Shown piece after piece: positions 24,625 to 33,721 of a stretch of 64,000 nucleotides of DNA (positions are counted from its first letter, which is position 1; every line of letters begins with the position of its first letter). The translations under genes and the position numbers were made by a program. The stretch is taken from contig NZ_BCQP01000025.1 in the NCBI RefSeq assembly GCF_001552135.1, positions 87,109-151,108 on the forward strand. Reading direction: 5' to 3'. Below the pieces are notes generated by a model, which saw nothing but the letters and a program-made list of their open reading frames with translations, searched no databases and was not told where the DNA came from. The DNA is from Actinomadura chibensis NBRC 106107 (GTDB taxonomy: Bacteria; Actinomycetota; Actinomycetes; Streptosporangiales; Streptosporangiaceae).

Positions 24625-26163
24625 TCAGGCCGTCCGCGACTCGGCCTCGGCCGCCGGCGACGCCTGCGCCGCGGGCTTGCCCGCGCGGGTGCGGCGGCGG
24701 CTCCGGCTGCGCTTGCGCTCGGTGGCCACGGCGTCGACGACGTTGTCGTCCGCCGGGGTCCCGGCCTTGTGCGCGGCGGTCTCGGCCTCCGCCGCGGCGG
24801 CCTCGACCGGCTTGCCGGCGCGGGTCCGGGCCCGGTTGCGCTTGCGGCGGCGGGGCCGCGGGCGCTCCCGCTCCCGCTCCCGGTCGCGGTCACGGTCGCG
24901 GACGTGGGTGCGGACCTTGCCGGTCTCGCCGATGTCCTCCAGCTCCTCGGCGTCCAGCCCGGCGCGGCCGCCGCGCAGCTCCGCGGGCAGCGTGCCCGTC
25001 GTCCCCTCGGGAATGCCGAGCGACTCGAAGAAGTGCGGGGACGTGGAGTAGGTCTCCTCCGGGGCGGCGAACGGCAGGTCGAGCGTGCCGTTGATCAGCT
25101 TCCACCGGGTGAGGTCGGACCAGTCGACGAAGGTGACGGCGACGCCCTTCTTGCCCGCGCGGCCGGTCCGGCCGATGCGGTGCACGTAGGTGTCGGCGCT
25201 GTCCGGGCACTCGTAGTTGACGACGTGGGTGACGTCGTCGACGTCGAGGCCGCGGGCCGCCACGTCGGTGGCCACGAGGACCCCGATCTTGCCGTTGCGG
25301 AACGCGCGCAGCGCCCGCTCCCGCTGGCTCTGCCCGAGGTCGCCGTGCACGGCGGCGGCGTCGAAGCCCCGCTTGGCGAGGTCGGCGGCCACCCGGTCGC
25401 AGGCCCGCTTGGTCTGGCAGAAGATCATCGTCAGCCCGCGGCCCTCGGCCTGCAGGAGACGCGCGAGCATCTCCGGCTTGTCCATCTGGTGGGCCTGGAA
25501 GACGTGCTGGACGACCTGCGGCGTCGCCTCCGACTCGGTGTGCGACTCGGCCCGCACGTTGGTGGGCCGGGTCAGGTACCGGCGCGACAGCGCGACGATC
25601 TCGCCCGGCATCGTCGCCGAGAACATCATCGTCTGGCGCTTGGCCGGGACGCGCTCGATGATCCGCTCGATGTCGGGCAGGAAGCCGAGGTCGAGCATGC
25701 GGTCGGCCTCGTCCAGCACGAGGACGCCGACCTTCGACAGGTCGAGGTGCTTCTGCTTCACGAGGTCCAGCAGGCGGCCCGGCGTGCCGACGACCACGTC
25801 GACGCCCTCGCGGAGCGCGTCGATCTGGGGCTCGTAGGCGCGGCCGCCGTACACCGACAGGACGCGCGTGCCGAGCTTGCCGCCCGCCACGAGCAGGTCG
25901 TCGGTGACCTGGAGGGCCAGCTCGCGGGTCGGCGTCACGACGAGCGCGCGCGGCTCGCGGCCGCCGTGCTCGATCCGCTGCAGCAGCGCCACGCCGAAGG
26001 CGAGGGTCTTGCCGGTGCCGGTGCGGGCCTGGCCGATGATGTCGTGCCCGCCCAGCGCGATCGGCAGGGCGAGCTCCTGGATGGGGAACGCTTCGACGAT
26101 GCCCTCCGCTTCAAGGGCATCTGCTATCTCGGGGACGACCCCGAGTTCACGAAAGGTAGTCAG
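24625..26163 (-). CDS. DEAD-box ATP-dependent RNA helicase
   Basis: 512 residues. All helicase motifs are present: the Q-motif region (FPIQELALPIAL), ARTGTGKT, PTRELA, TPGRLLD, DEAD, SAT, FCQTKRACDRV, ATDVAARGLD and HRIGRTGRAG. The C-terminal ~110 residues are an Arg/Glu/Lys-rich tail with alternating RDRDRE-type repeats and two TRAGKP units, likely an RNA-binding extension. It unwinds short RNA duplexes in ribosome assembly or mRNA decay. The start is read as CTG at 26163 (giving MTTFRELG when initiated), nine bases after GGAGG; the next upstream candidate (26241) adds a non-conserved N-terminus. It lies near DUF3107 and TetR genes as in mycobacteria. Confidence 0.9.
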   Translation of the reverse strand: MTTFRELGVVPEIADALEAEGIVEAFPIQELALPIALGGHDIIGQARTGTGKTLAFGVALLQRIEHGGREPRALVVTPTRELALQVTDDLLVAGGKLGTRVLSVYGGRAYEPQIDALREGVDVVVGTPGRLLDLVKQKHLDLSKVGVLVLDEADRMLDLGFLPDIERIIERVPAKRQTMMFSATMPGEIVALSRRYLTRPTNVRAESHTESEATPQVVQHVFQAHQMDKPEMLARLLQAEGRGLTMIFCQTKRACDRVAADLAKRGFDAAAVHGDLGQSQRERALRAFRNGKIGVLVATDVAARGLDVDDVTHVVNYECPDSADTYVHRIGRTGRAGKKGVAVTFVDWSDLTRWKLINGTLDLPFAAPEETYSTSPHFFESLGIPEGTTGTLPAELRGGRAGLDAEELEDIGETGKVRTHVRDRDRDRERERERPRPRRRKRNRARTRAGKPVEAAAAEAETAAHKAGTPADDNVVDAVATERKRSRSRRRTRAGKPAAQASPAAEAESRTA

Positions 26164-26556
26164 GGCTTTCAGCCTCCAATATGCGGGGTCTCCGCTCCCG
26201 GGTGCGGCGCGGCACGACCGAGGGCGTCGGCGTAGGGACATGCCCGCCGATCGTTTCCTGTGGCCGCGCGCTCGCGCGGGAGGGACCAGCCGTTGCTCAA
26301 AATCTCTCGGCGACCGCAGTCAGGGGTTGAAAGCAGTCACTCGCTGTGGCTGCGTGCGGTCACACTCCGCGACGCAGTGTACCGACCGTTGATTCCATAC
26401 ACCAATAGCCGTTCACCGCACCCAACGTTTCCATGGTTTCGTCTATTCCATGCCCCGCCCGCCAGGGACTATCCGCAACGGGAAGATCGGGTCGGCGGGC
26501 CCGCCGCGGCGCCGCCGCGACGGCCACATCCGGACACGCCGGTCCCGCCGGGACGC
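26164..26556. other. Gene-free region: leader of the DEAD-box gene
   Basis: About 390 bases between the helicase start and the terminator of the GlsB-like gene, less GC-rich than its surroundings. No open frame with family resemblance was found. The position fits a long 5' untranslated leader for the helicase mRNA, as is common for cold-inducible or autoregulated DEAD-box genes; no riboswitch fold could be assigned by eye. Confidence 0.4.
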
Positions 26557-26589
26557 CGAAGGCCCCCGCCGGGGCGGCGGGGGCCTTCG
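26557..26589. terminator. Terminator after the GlsB-like gene
   Basis: Perfect 14-bp arms (26557-26570, 26576-26589; CGAAGGCCCCCGCC and its complement) with a 5-base loop, located 49 bases beyond the stop of the leftward GlsB-like gene. Confidence 0.8.
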
Positions 26590-26637
26590 CACGGCGCATC
26601 GTCGGCGCCCTCTCCGGACGGCCGGAACGCGGCGCCG

Positions 26638-26940
26638 TCAGAACGTGCGGCGGCGGGGGTGCCAGCCGTGTCGCCTGCCGCCGCCGATCCCGCGCGTGTT
26701 CGCGGACGTGAGCGCCGCCACGCCGAGCGCGGCGACCAGCACCGCGAAGATGAACGCGATGATCGCGCCCGCGCCGAGCGCGTCCGCGACGACTCCGCCG
26801 ACGATCGCGCCGACGATCCCGGCGAGGATCGTGAGCGGGATGCCGATCGGGTTGCGTCCGGGGAGGAGGAGCCGTGCCAGGGCTCCGATGACGGCACCGA
26901 CGACGATGAACCAGAGAATCGTCGTGAGCATGTCGATCAT
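26638..26940 (-). CDS. GlsB/YeaQ/YmgE-family membrane protein
   Basis: A 100-residue protein with three hydrophobic helices and the signature glycine-rich repeats (VGAVIGALARLLLPGRNPIGI, then TILAGIVGAIVGG) of transglycosylase-associated/GlsB stress proteins. The last helix is followed by a short basic tail (RRHGWHPRRRTF). The family is induced by envelope or general stress; the biochemical role is unknown. Start ATG 26940; monocistronic with its own terminator. Confidence 0.85.
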   Translation of the reverse strand: MIDMLTTILWFIVVGAVIGALARLLLPGRNPIGIPLTILAGIVGAIVGGVVADALGAGAIIAFIFAVLVAALGVAALTSANTRGIGGGRRHGWHPRRRTF

Positions 26941-27066
26941 CCTTCGTGTTCCGAGGGCCGCGAGGTACGGCCCGTGGTCGGAGATCGATGTGCCCGCTCA
27001 GCAAGAATCAAACAAAGACCTGGTCAACAAACATTTACCGGCGCGCCCCACGGCCTCTCGGGCCGG

Positions 27067-27300
27067 TCAGGTGTACTGGGTGCCGAAGCCGACGCTGCGC
27101 TGCTCGTCCTCGGAGATCTCCAGGTAGGCGAGGCGCGCGACGGGGACGACGACCCGTCCGGCGCGGCGGTCGCGCAGCACCAGCACCCCGTTCGGCTCGG
27201 CGAGCGCGTCGGCCAGCGCGGCCTGCACCTCGTCGGCCGACTGGGCGGTGTCGACCTCCAGCTCCCTCGGAACGTTCTGCACGCCGATGCGGACCTGCAC
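27067..27300 (-). CDS. DUF3107 protein
   Basis: 77 residues: QVRIGVQNVPRELEVDT, a helix (SADEVQAALADAL) and RVVVPVARLAYLEI with a short C-terminus FGTQYT. This is the complete DUF3107 fold seen as Rv3208A (TB9.4) in mycobacteria, also near a TetR regulator and a DEAD-box helicase. Small cytosolic protein, function unknown. Start GTG 27300. Confidence 0.85.
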   Translation of the reverse strand: MQVRIGVQNVPRELEVDTAQSADEVQAALADALAEPNGVLVLRDRRAGRVVVPVARLAYLEISEDEQRSVGFGTQYT

Positions 27301-27426
27301 GCGTTGCTCCCGTCGTCCGTCGCGTCCCGCCGACCTCCGGCGGTCCCGTCTCCGATGGTCGCATGTGGATCACCGGATGCGCGGCCACCGGGTTCGGCCC
27401 TCGGTGAAACCCGCGCCGGGCGCCGG

Positions 27427-28059
27427 TCAGGACGCGTCGGCGCGCGGGAACCCGGAGATGCCGCGCCAGGCCAGCCGGGCGATGATCTTCTCGGCGGTGT
27501 CCTTCGGGATCGCGCGCTGCTGGGACAGCCAGTAGCGGGCGCTGACCTCGGCCATCCCGACGAGGCCCATGCCGAGCAGGTGCGCCTCGTCGCTCGGGGC
27601 GTCGGTGTCCTCGGCGATGACCTGGGCGATCATCTCGGCGCACTGCTGGTTCGCGCGGTCGACGCGGGCCCGGACGGGCGCCACGTTGCGCAGGTCGGAC
27701 TCGAACACCAGCCGGTACGCCTCGCCGTCGCCGGCGACGAAGTCGTAGAAGGCCTGCATGCTCGCCTGGACGCGCAGCTTGTTGTCCGTGGTGGACCCCA
27801 GCGCGTCGCGGACGGTGTTCACCAGCGCCTCGGCGTGCTCGTCCAGAAGTGCGAGATACAGCTCAAGCTTGCCCGGGAAGTGCTGGTAGAGCACGGGCTT
27901 GCTGACGCCCGCGCGCTCGGCGATCTCGTCCATCGCAGCGGCGTGGTACCCCTGCGCGACGAACACCTCCTGGGCCGCGCCGAGCAGTTGCCTGCGGCGC
28001 GCCAGCCGCGGCAGCCTGGTGCCACGGGGGCGTGCGTCCGGGGTCGCGGTCACCACCAT
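27427..28059 (-). CDS. TetR family transcriptional regulator (Rv3208-like)
   Basis: A 210-residue protein. The N-terminal HTH reads RRQLLGAAQEVFVAQGYHAAAMDEIAERAGVSKPVLYQHFPGK (about residues 22-64), which is strongly conserved in this subfamily. The C-terminal ligand domain is helical (VNTVRDALGSTTDNKLRVQASMQAFYDFV). Its context (DUF3107 downstream, DEAD-box helicase further on) matches the mycobacterial Rv3208 neighbourhood. The ligand is unknown. ATG 28059 gives 21 residues before the HTH, as in relatives. Confidence 0.88.
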   Translation of the reverse strand: MVVTATPDARPRGTRLPRLARRRQLLGAAQEVFVAQGYHAAAMDEIAERAGVSKPVLYQHFPGKLELYLALLDEHAEALVNTVRDALGSTTDNKLRVQASMQAFYDFVAGDGEAYRLVFESDLRNVAPVRARVDRANQQCAEMIAQVIAEDTDAPSDEAHLLGMGLVGMAEVSARYWLSQQRAIPKDTAEKIIARLAWRGISGFPRADAS

Positions 28060-28279
28060 CTCCGATCAGCGGTCGTCGCGGCGGATCCGGGGTCGTCCGC
28101 CGCGCGGGAACAATCACCTCATCGTACGCGGGAGTAACTCCGTCGGTCACGATTAACGGCCGTCGGCGTTCCTTCGCGCAGGTCAGTGTATTTCCGGGGA
28201 CGGCCTCCGGGCATCCCCGCCCCGGTTTTCGGGAAACCTTCTTTTCAATGCGCCCGGGCGGGCGCCGCCGGTACGCGCG

Positions 28280-28518
28280 TCAGCGGTACTCGTCCTCGTC
28301 GAGGCGGACCTCGCGGAGCTGCTCCGCCGCGTCGGCCTCGTTCGCCTCGTCCGGCAGCTGCGCGGTCCATTCGCGGGGGGCCTCGTCCGCGTCGAGCGCG
28401 GCGCGCTGCTCGGCCGCGTCGGCCTCGTTGGCCTCGGCGTCGGCGGCGTCCTCCACCGCGTCCTCCACCGGGGCCCCGGCCGCGTCGGACGGCTGGTCCA
28501 GGTCGTCGTGCTCGCTCA

Positions 28519-28519
<1 letters not shown>
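28280..28519 (-). CDS. Small acidic protein with internal repeat
   Basis: 79 residues, very rich in Asp, Glu and Ala, with a repeated unit ANEADAAEQ (about residues 30-38 and 59-67) and no cysteine or hydrophobic segment. Likely disordered; unrecognised. Its ATG overlaps the TGA of the upstream flavoprotein gene (ATGA at 28519), so it is translationally coupled to it. A real gene is supported by this coupling and by the good coding pattern; the function is unknown. Confidence 0.55.
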
Positions 28520-29883
<1,364 letters not shown>

Positions 29884-29993
29884 CTTGCCCTTCCTTCCGC
29901 CCGGTGGGATCCCCGCGACCATGGTGGCGGAATCCCGCGCCGGAGAGTGCCGGTTCGACCACATAGGGCACCGGAATCGCGGACGGCGGCGCG

Positions 29994-30902
29994 TTAGGGA
30001 AGCGGTCGCCCGCCGTTCAGCAGCGGTTCCAGGAGGTCGCCGTGCTCGTCCAGCCGGGCGAGGACGTCGGCGGGGGAGAACACCAGGTCGGCGGCGTCCG
30101 CGCAGGAGTCGAGCTCGTCCCAGGTGATCGGCGTCGACACCGCCGGGCTGCGCGCGGCGCGCAGCGAGTAGGGCGCGACGGTGGTCTTGGCGGGGTTGTT
30201 CTGCGACCAGTCGACGAAGACCTTGCCCTTGCGGAGCCGCTTCTCCATCTTCGCGACGACGAGCTTCGGATGCTCCTCGGCGAGGCGCCGCGCGGCGGCC
30301 TTCGCGTACTCCGACGTCCGCTCGGCCTCCTTCGGCTCCTCCACCGGGACGTACAGGTGCAGGCCCTTCTTGCCGCTCGTCTTCGGGTAGGACTCCAGGC
30401 CGTCCTCGGCGAGCAGGTCGCGGAGCAGCCGCGCCACCTCGCACGCCTCCACGATCGTCGCGGGGTCGCCCGGGTCGAGGTCGAAGACGATCAGGTCGGG
30501 GGTGTGGACCTTGCCGCGCGGCCCGACCTTCCACTGCGGGACGTGCAGCTCCAGCGCGGCGAGGTTGGCGCACCAGACGAGGGTGGCCAGGTCGTCCACG
30601 ACGACGAAGTCGAGCGTGTCGCGCCCGGTCGAGCTGCCGGGCGTCGGGATCGTCGCCGTCCGCACCCAGTCGGGCGTGTGGGACGGCGCGTTCTTCTCGA
30701 AGAACCTGCCGCCGTCGACGCCGTCCGGCCAGCGGATGCGGGTGGCGGCGCGGTCCTTCAGGTGGGGCAGCATCGCGGGGGCCACGCGGGCGTAGTAGTC
30801 GATGACCTCGCCCTTGGTGAAGTCGGGGTACATGTCCTTGTCGAGGTTGGAGAGGGACAGGCGGCGTCCGTCCACCTCGACGGTCGTTCGCTTAGAACTC
30901 AC
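29994..30902 (-). CDS. LigD-type polymerase/primase domain protein (NHEJ)
   Basis: 302 residues corresponding to the LigD polymerase domain: LSNLDKDMYPDFTKGEVIDYY, ATRIRWPDGVDGGRFFEKNAP, the metal-binding DLIVFDLDPGD and KTSGKKGLHLYVPV, as in bacterial archaeo-eukaryotic primase-type end-joining polymerases that fill gaps at double-strand breaks. Here it is a stand-alone gene followed by a separate ligase gene. Start GTG 30902 with GGAG six bases upstream; the longer reading overlaps the ligase gene. No phosphoesterase domain is present. Confidence 0.88.
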   Translation of the reverse strand: MSSKRTTVEVDGRRLSLSNLDKDMYPDFTKGEVIDYYARVAPAMLPHLKDRAATRIRWPDGVDGGRFFEKNAPSHTPDWVRTATIPTPGSSTGRDTLDFVVVDDLATLVWCANLAALELHVPQWKVGPRGKVHTPDLIVFDLDPGDPATIVEACEVARLLRDLLAEDGLESYPKTSGKKGLHLYVPVEEPKEAERTSEYAKAAARRLAEEHPKLVVAKMEKRLRKGKVFVDWSQNNPAKTTVAPYSLRAARSPAVSTPITWDELDSCADAADLVFSPADVLARLDEHGDLLEPLLNGGRPLP

Positions 30903-30928
30903 GGGTGCTCCGGTGCGGGGCCTTCCGG

Positions 30929-31903
30929 TCACTCTTCACTGGTGACCTCCAGGGGGTCCTTGTCGTCGCGCAGCCCGCGCCAGGACGGGAAGCGCAGCCG
31001 CCCGTCGCGCGTCCGGGCGCTGTAGGCGACCTCGCCCACGAGCCGGGGCTCGACCCACTGGGCGTCGCGGGCGAACTCGCGCGGGACGGGCTCGTCGTAG
31101 GGGCTGGTGGGGCGGCGCAGCGGCCAGAGCGTCTCGTACAGCTCGTCCAGGGCGCGGTCGGAGAAGCCGGTGCCGACGTGCCCGACGAAGCCGAGCAGCC
31201 CCTTGACGTCGTACTCGCCGAGCAGCAGCGACCCGACCCCGCCCTCGCGGCGGCCCTTGCCGGGCTTCCAGCCGCAGACGATGACCTCGCGCGTCAAGAA
31301 GTTCTTCACCTTGCGCCAGAAGTCGACGCGGCGGCCGGGGCGGTAGGGCGAGTCGAGCCGCTTGGCGAGCAGCCCCTCCAGGTGTTGTTCGCGGGTGAAG
31401 GCGAGTAACTCCTCCACTTGGTCGGTGTCGCCGCCGTGCAGGTACGGGGGGACCTCCACGGGCCCGGTCCCCGCCAGGTCGAGGTCGGCGAGGAGGGTGC
31501 GGCGCTCTGCGTAGGGCATGTCGTAGAGGAGGTGGCCGTCCAGGAACAGGACGTCGAACACCACGTACCTGACGGGGACTTCGCGGATCAGCCGGGGGTC
31601 GGGGTGGGACACGTGCATGCGGCGCTGGAGGCGCTCGAAGCTCGGCCGTCCGTCGTCGAAGGCGACGACCTCGCCGTCCAGGAGGACGTCGTGGTCGGGC
31701 AGGAGGTCGGCGAGCGCGGACAGCTCGGGGTAGCGGCCGGTGACGTCGCCGCCGCGCCGCCCGCCCGCCCGGACGCCGTCCGCGGACACGTGCGCGAGGA
31801 CGCGGACGCCGTCCCATTTCAGTTCCAGCCCCCATCTGTCGCCGTCCGGGGGCAGCTCTCCGGTCGCGGCCATCATCGGCTCAACGGGCCACGGCATCGT
31901 CAT
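30929..31903 (-). CDS. ATP-dependent DNA ligase, LigD ligase-domain type
   Basis: A 324-residue ligase. The adenylation motif is ELKWDGVR (Lys is the AMP-accepting residue), followed by VLLDGEVVAFD, FDVLFLDGHLLYDMPYAERR and EGLLAKRLDSPYRPGRR, then the OB-fold (WRKVKNF, CGWKPGKGRREGGVGSLLLG). This matches the catalytic part of LigD. It seals ends in Ku-dependent end joining. It precedes the polymerase gene by 26 bases and is divergent from ku, so the three form one locus. Start ATG 31903; ATG two codons later also possible. Confidence 0.9.
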   Translation of the reverse strand: MTMPWPVEPMMAATGELPPDGDRWGLELKWDGVRVLAHVSADGVRAGGRRGGDVTGRYPELSALADLLPDHDVLLDGEVVAFDDGRPSFERLQRRMHVSHPDPRLIREVPVRYVVFDVLFLDGHLLYDMPYAERRTLLADLDLAGTGPVEVPPYLHGGDTDQVEELLAFTREQHLEGLLAKRLDSPYRPGRRVDFWRKVKNFLTREVIVCGWKPGKGRREGGVGSLLLGEYDVKGLLGFVGHVGTGFSDRALDELYETLWPLRRPTSPYDEPVPREFARDAQWVEPRLVGEVAYSARTRDGRLRFPSWRGLRDDKDPLEVTSEE

Positions 31904-32015
31904 ACCGGCGTCTTACCCTGTCCCGCCCGACGGAAAAGGATCAAGGGCGCGCGGTGGCGCAAAACGAACGGGATTGCGACGCTAGGGGCGGGAACCCGCT
32001 GGGTAAGGACGTGAC

Positions 32016-32918
32016 ATGCGCAGTATCTGGAAGGGCGCCATCTCGTTCGGGCTGGTCACGATACCGGTGAAGCTGTATTCGGCGACCGAGCAGAGGGACG
32101 TCAGCTTCCACCAGGTCCACCGCGAGGACGGGGCGCGCATCAAGTACAAGCGGGTCTGCACGGCGGACGGCGAGGAGGTCTCCTACTCCGACATCGCGAA
32201 GGGGTACGAGCTGCCGTCCGGCGAGATGGTCGTGCTGACCGACGAGGACTTCGCCGACCTGCCGCTGTCGTCCAGCCGCCGGATCGACGTCCTGCAGTTC
32301 GTGGAGCGCGAGGAGGTCGACCCGATCTACTTCGCGAAGTCGTACTACCTGGAGCCGGACGCGCAGGGCGCCAAGCCGTACGTGCTCCTGCGGGACGCGC
32401 TGGAGAACTCGGGCCAGGTCGCCATCGTCAAGATCGCGCTGCGGCAGCGGGAGTCGCTCGCGACGCTGCGGGTGCGGGGCGGCGTGTTCGTGCTGGAGAC
32501 GATGCTCTGGCCGGACGAGGTCCGCGAGGCCGACTTCCCGTTCCTGGACGAGGACATCGAGGTCCGCAAGCAGGAGCTGTCGATGGCGACCTCGCTGATC
32601 GAGTCGATGGAGGGCGAGTTCGACCCGACCGAGTACAAGGACGCCTACCGCGAGGCGCTGCAGGCGGTGATCGACGCGAAGATCGAGGGGCGGGAGGTCG
32701 CGCGTCCCGCCGAGGAGGCCGAGGAGGCGCCCGCCGCCGACCTGCTCAGCGCGCTGCGGGCGAGCGTGGAGGCGGCGAAGAAGAGCCGGGGCGAGAAGGC
32801 CGGGAAGGCCGCGTCCGGCAAGGACGGCGCGGCGAAGAAGCCCGCCGCGCGTAAGGCCTCGTCGGGGTCCGGGACGAAGAAGGAGCCGGCGAAGGGCCGG
32901 AGCCGCAAGTCGGCCTGA
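32016..32918 (+). CDS. ku: Ku protein (non-homologous end joining)
   Basis: A 300-residue bacterial Ku. The N-terminus MRSIWKGAISFGLVTIPVKLYSATE is nearly invariant in the family; the beta-barrel core and bridging arms continue to about residue 230, and the C-terminal ~70 residues are Lys/Ala-rich (KAASGKDGAAKKPAARK), the extended basic tail that helps DNA binding and LigD recruitment. Ku rings load on DNA ends as homodimers. Divergent from the ligase gene; start ATG 32016. Confidence 0.95.
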   Translation: MRSIWKGAISFGLVTIPVKLYSATEQRDVSFHQVHREDGARIKYKRVCTADGEEVSYSDIAKGYELPSGEMVVLTDEDFADLPLSSSRRIDVLQFVEREEVDPIYFAKSYYLEPDAQGAKPYVLLRDALENSGQVAIVKIALRQRESLATLRVRGGVFVLETMLWPDEVREADFPFLDEDIEVRKQELSMATSLIESMEGEFDPTEYKDAYREALQAVIDAKIEGREVARPAEEAEEAPAADLLSALRASVEAAKKSRGEKAGKAASGKDGAAKKPAARKASSGSGTKKEPAKGRSRKSA

Positions 32919-32954
32919 CGGCCCGCCGCCGGCTCGTCCTCGACCGGGAACCGA

Positions 32955-33473
32955 CTAGAACGGGACGGTCGTGCAGATGTTCCGCGCGCCCGCGTCGCCC
33001 GTGTCGTGGTTCGTGGGCTTGGCGTGGATGACGAGCGCGCCCGCCGCGCCCTTGGCGACCCGCCAGTTCACGATCGACCCGGACCTGCTGACGCCGTCCT
33101 TGTCCACGGTGGCGTCGAGCCAGATCTCCTTGTTGTGCATCGGCTCGTCGGGCTTGGCGTCCGGGTTCTGGTAGTGCGGCCCGGCGTCGGCGGGGTTCGG
33201 CCCGCACTTGTTGACGTGGACGTGCACGCCGAACGTCTTGCCGACGGCGTCCTTCGGGAAGCCGGACGCGTAGAGCCGGACCTCGGTCTTGTTCTCCGCG
33301 CGGACGACGGTGATCCGGGTCTTGACGTCCTTGTAGGCCTGGTCGTACACGTACGACGGGCCCTTGACGACGATCCTGTCAGGGCAGCCGTGGGCCAGGG
33401 CCGGGTTGGCGAGCGCGATGACTGCGGCGCCTGCGGCGGCCAGCGGGGCGGCGGCGCGCACGGATGGGCGCAT
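32955..33473 (-). CDS. Exported Cu/Zn superoxide dismutase-like protein
   Basis: A 172-residue precursor with a signal peptide (MRPSVRAAAPLAAAGAAVIAL, cleavage near ALAHG). The beta-barrel has FGVHVHVNKC, AGPHYQNPDAKPDEPMHN, LVIHAKPTNHDTGDAGARN and C-terminal C: the His ligands for Cu and Zn and the disulfide cysteines appear in the SOD-C order. Spacing between the metal loops differs from classical SodC, so enzymatic activity is likely but not sure. Extracellular or envelope-bound. Start ATG 33473 with GGAGAGGAA upstream. Confidence 0.8.
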   Translation of the reverse strand: MRPSVRAAAPLAAAGAAVIALANPALAHGCPDRIVVKGPSYVYDQAYKDVKTRITVVRAENKTEVRLYASGFPKDAVGKTFGVHVHVNKCGPNPADAGPHYQNPDAKPDEPMHNKEIWLDATVDKDGVSRSGSIVNWRVAKGAAGALVIHAKPTNHDTGDAGARNICTTVPF

Positions 33474-33672
33474 GACGTTCCTCTCCCATACGACGGGGTC
33501 TGCGACTGGGCGTGATCGGGCCACCGGCGCCCGGGACCGGTGGCTCACGATCATGCCCGGCGGGCCGGGGCGGTCGCCCCGCGCGCCGATGCGGGAGTCG
33601 ACGAGAGGCGCGAGTCGCGCGCCGAGCGGTCCGGTTCTCCCGGCGGGCGGTCGGCGCGCGGGCCGGAGAAGG

Positions 33673-33710
33673 CCGGTGGCCGATGCCTCTGACGAGACAC
33701 CGGCCACCGG
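33673..33710 (-). terminator. Hairpin downstream of the MMPL gene
   Basis: CCGGTGGCC (33673-33681) and GGCCACCGG (33702-33710) are perfect 9-bp arms with a 20-base loop, just beyond the stop of the leftward MMPL gene. The long loop makes it a weaker terminator candidate. Confidence 0.4.
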
Positions 33711-33721
33711 GGGAGGGGAGG

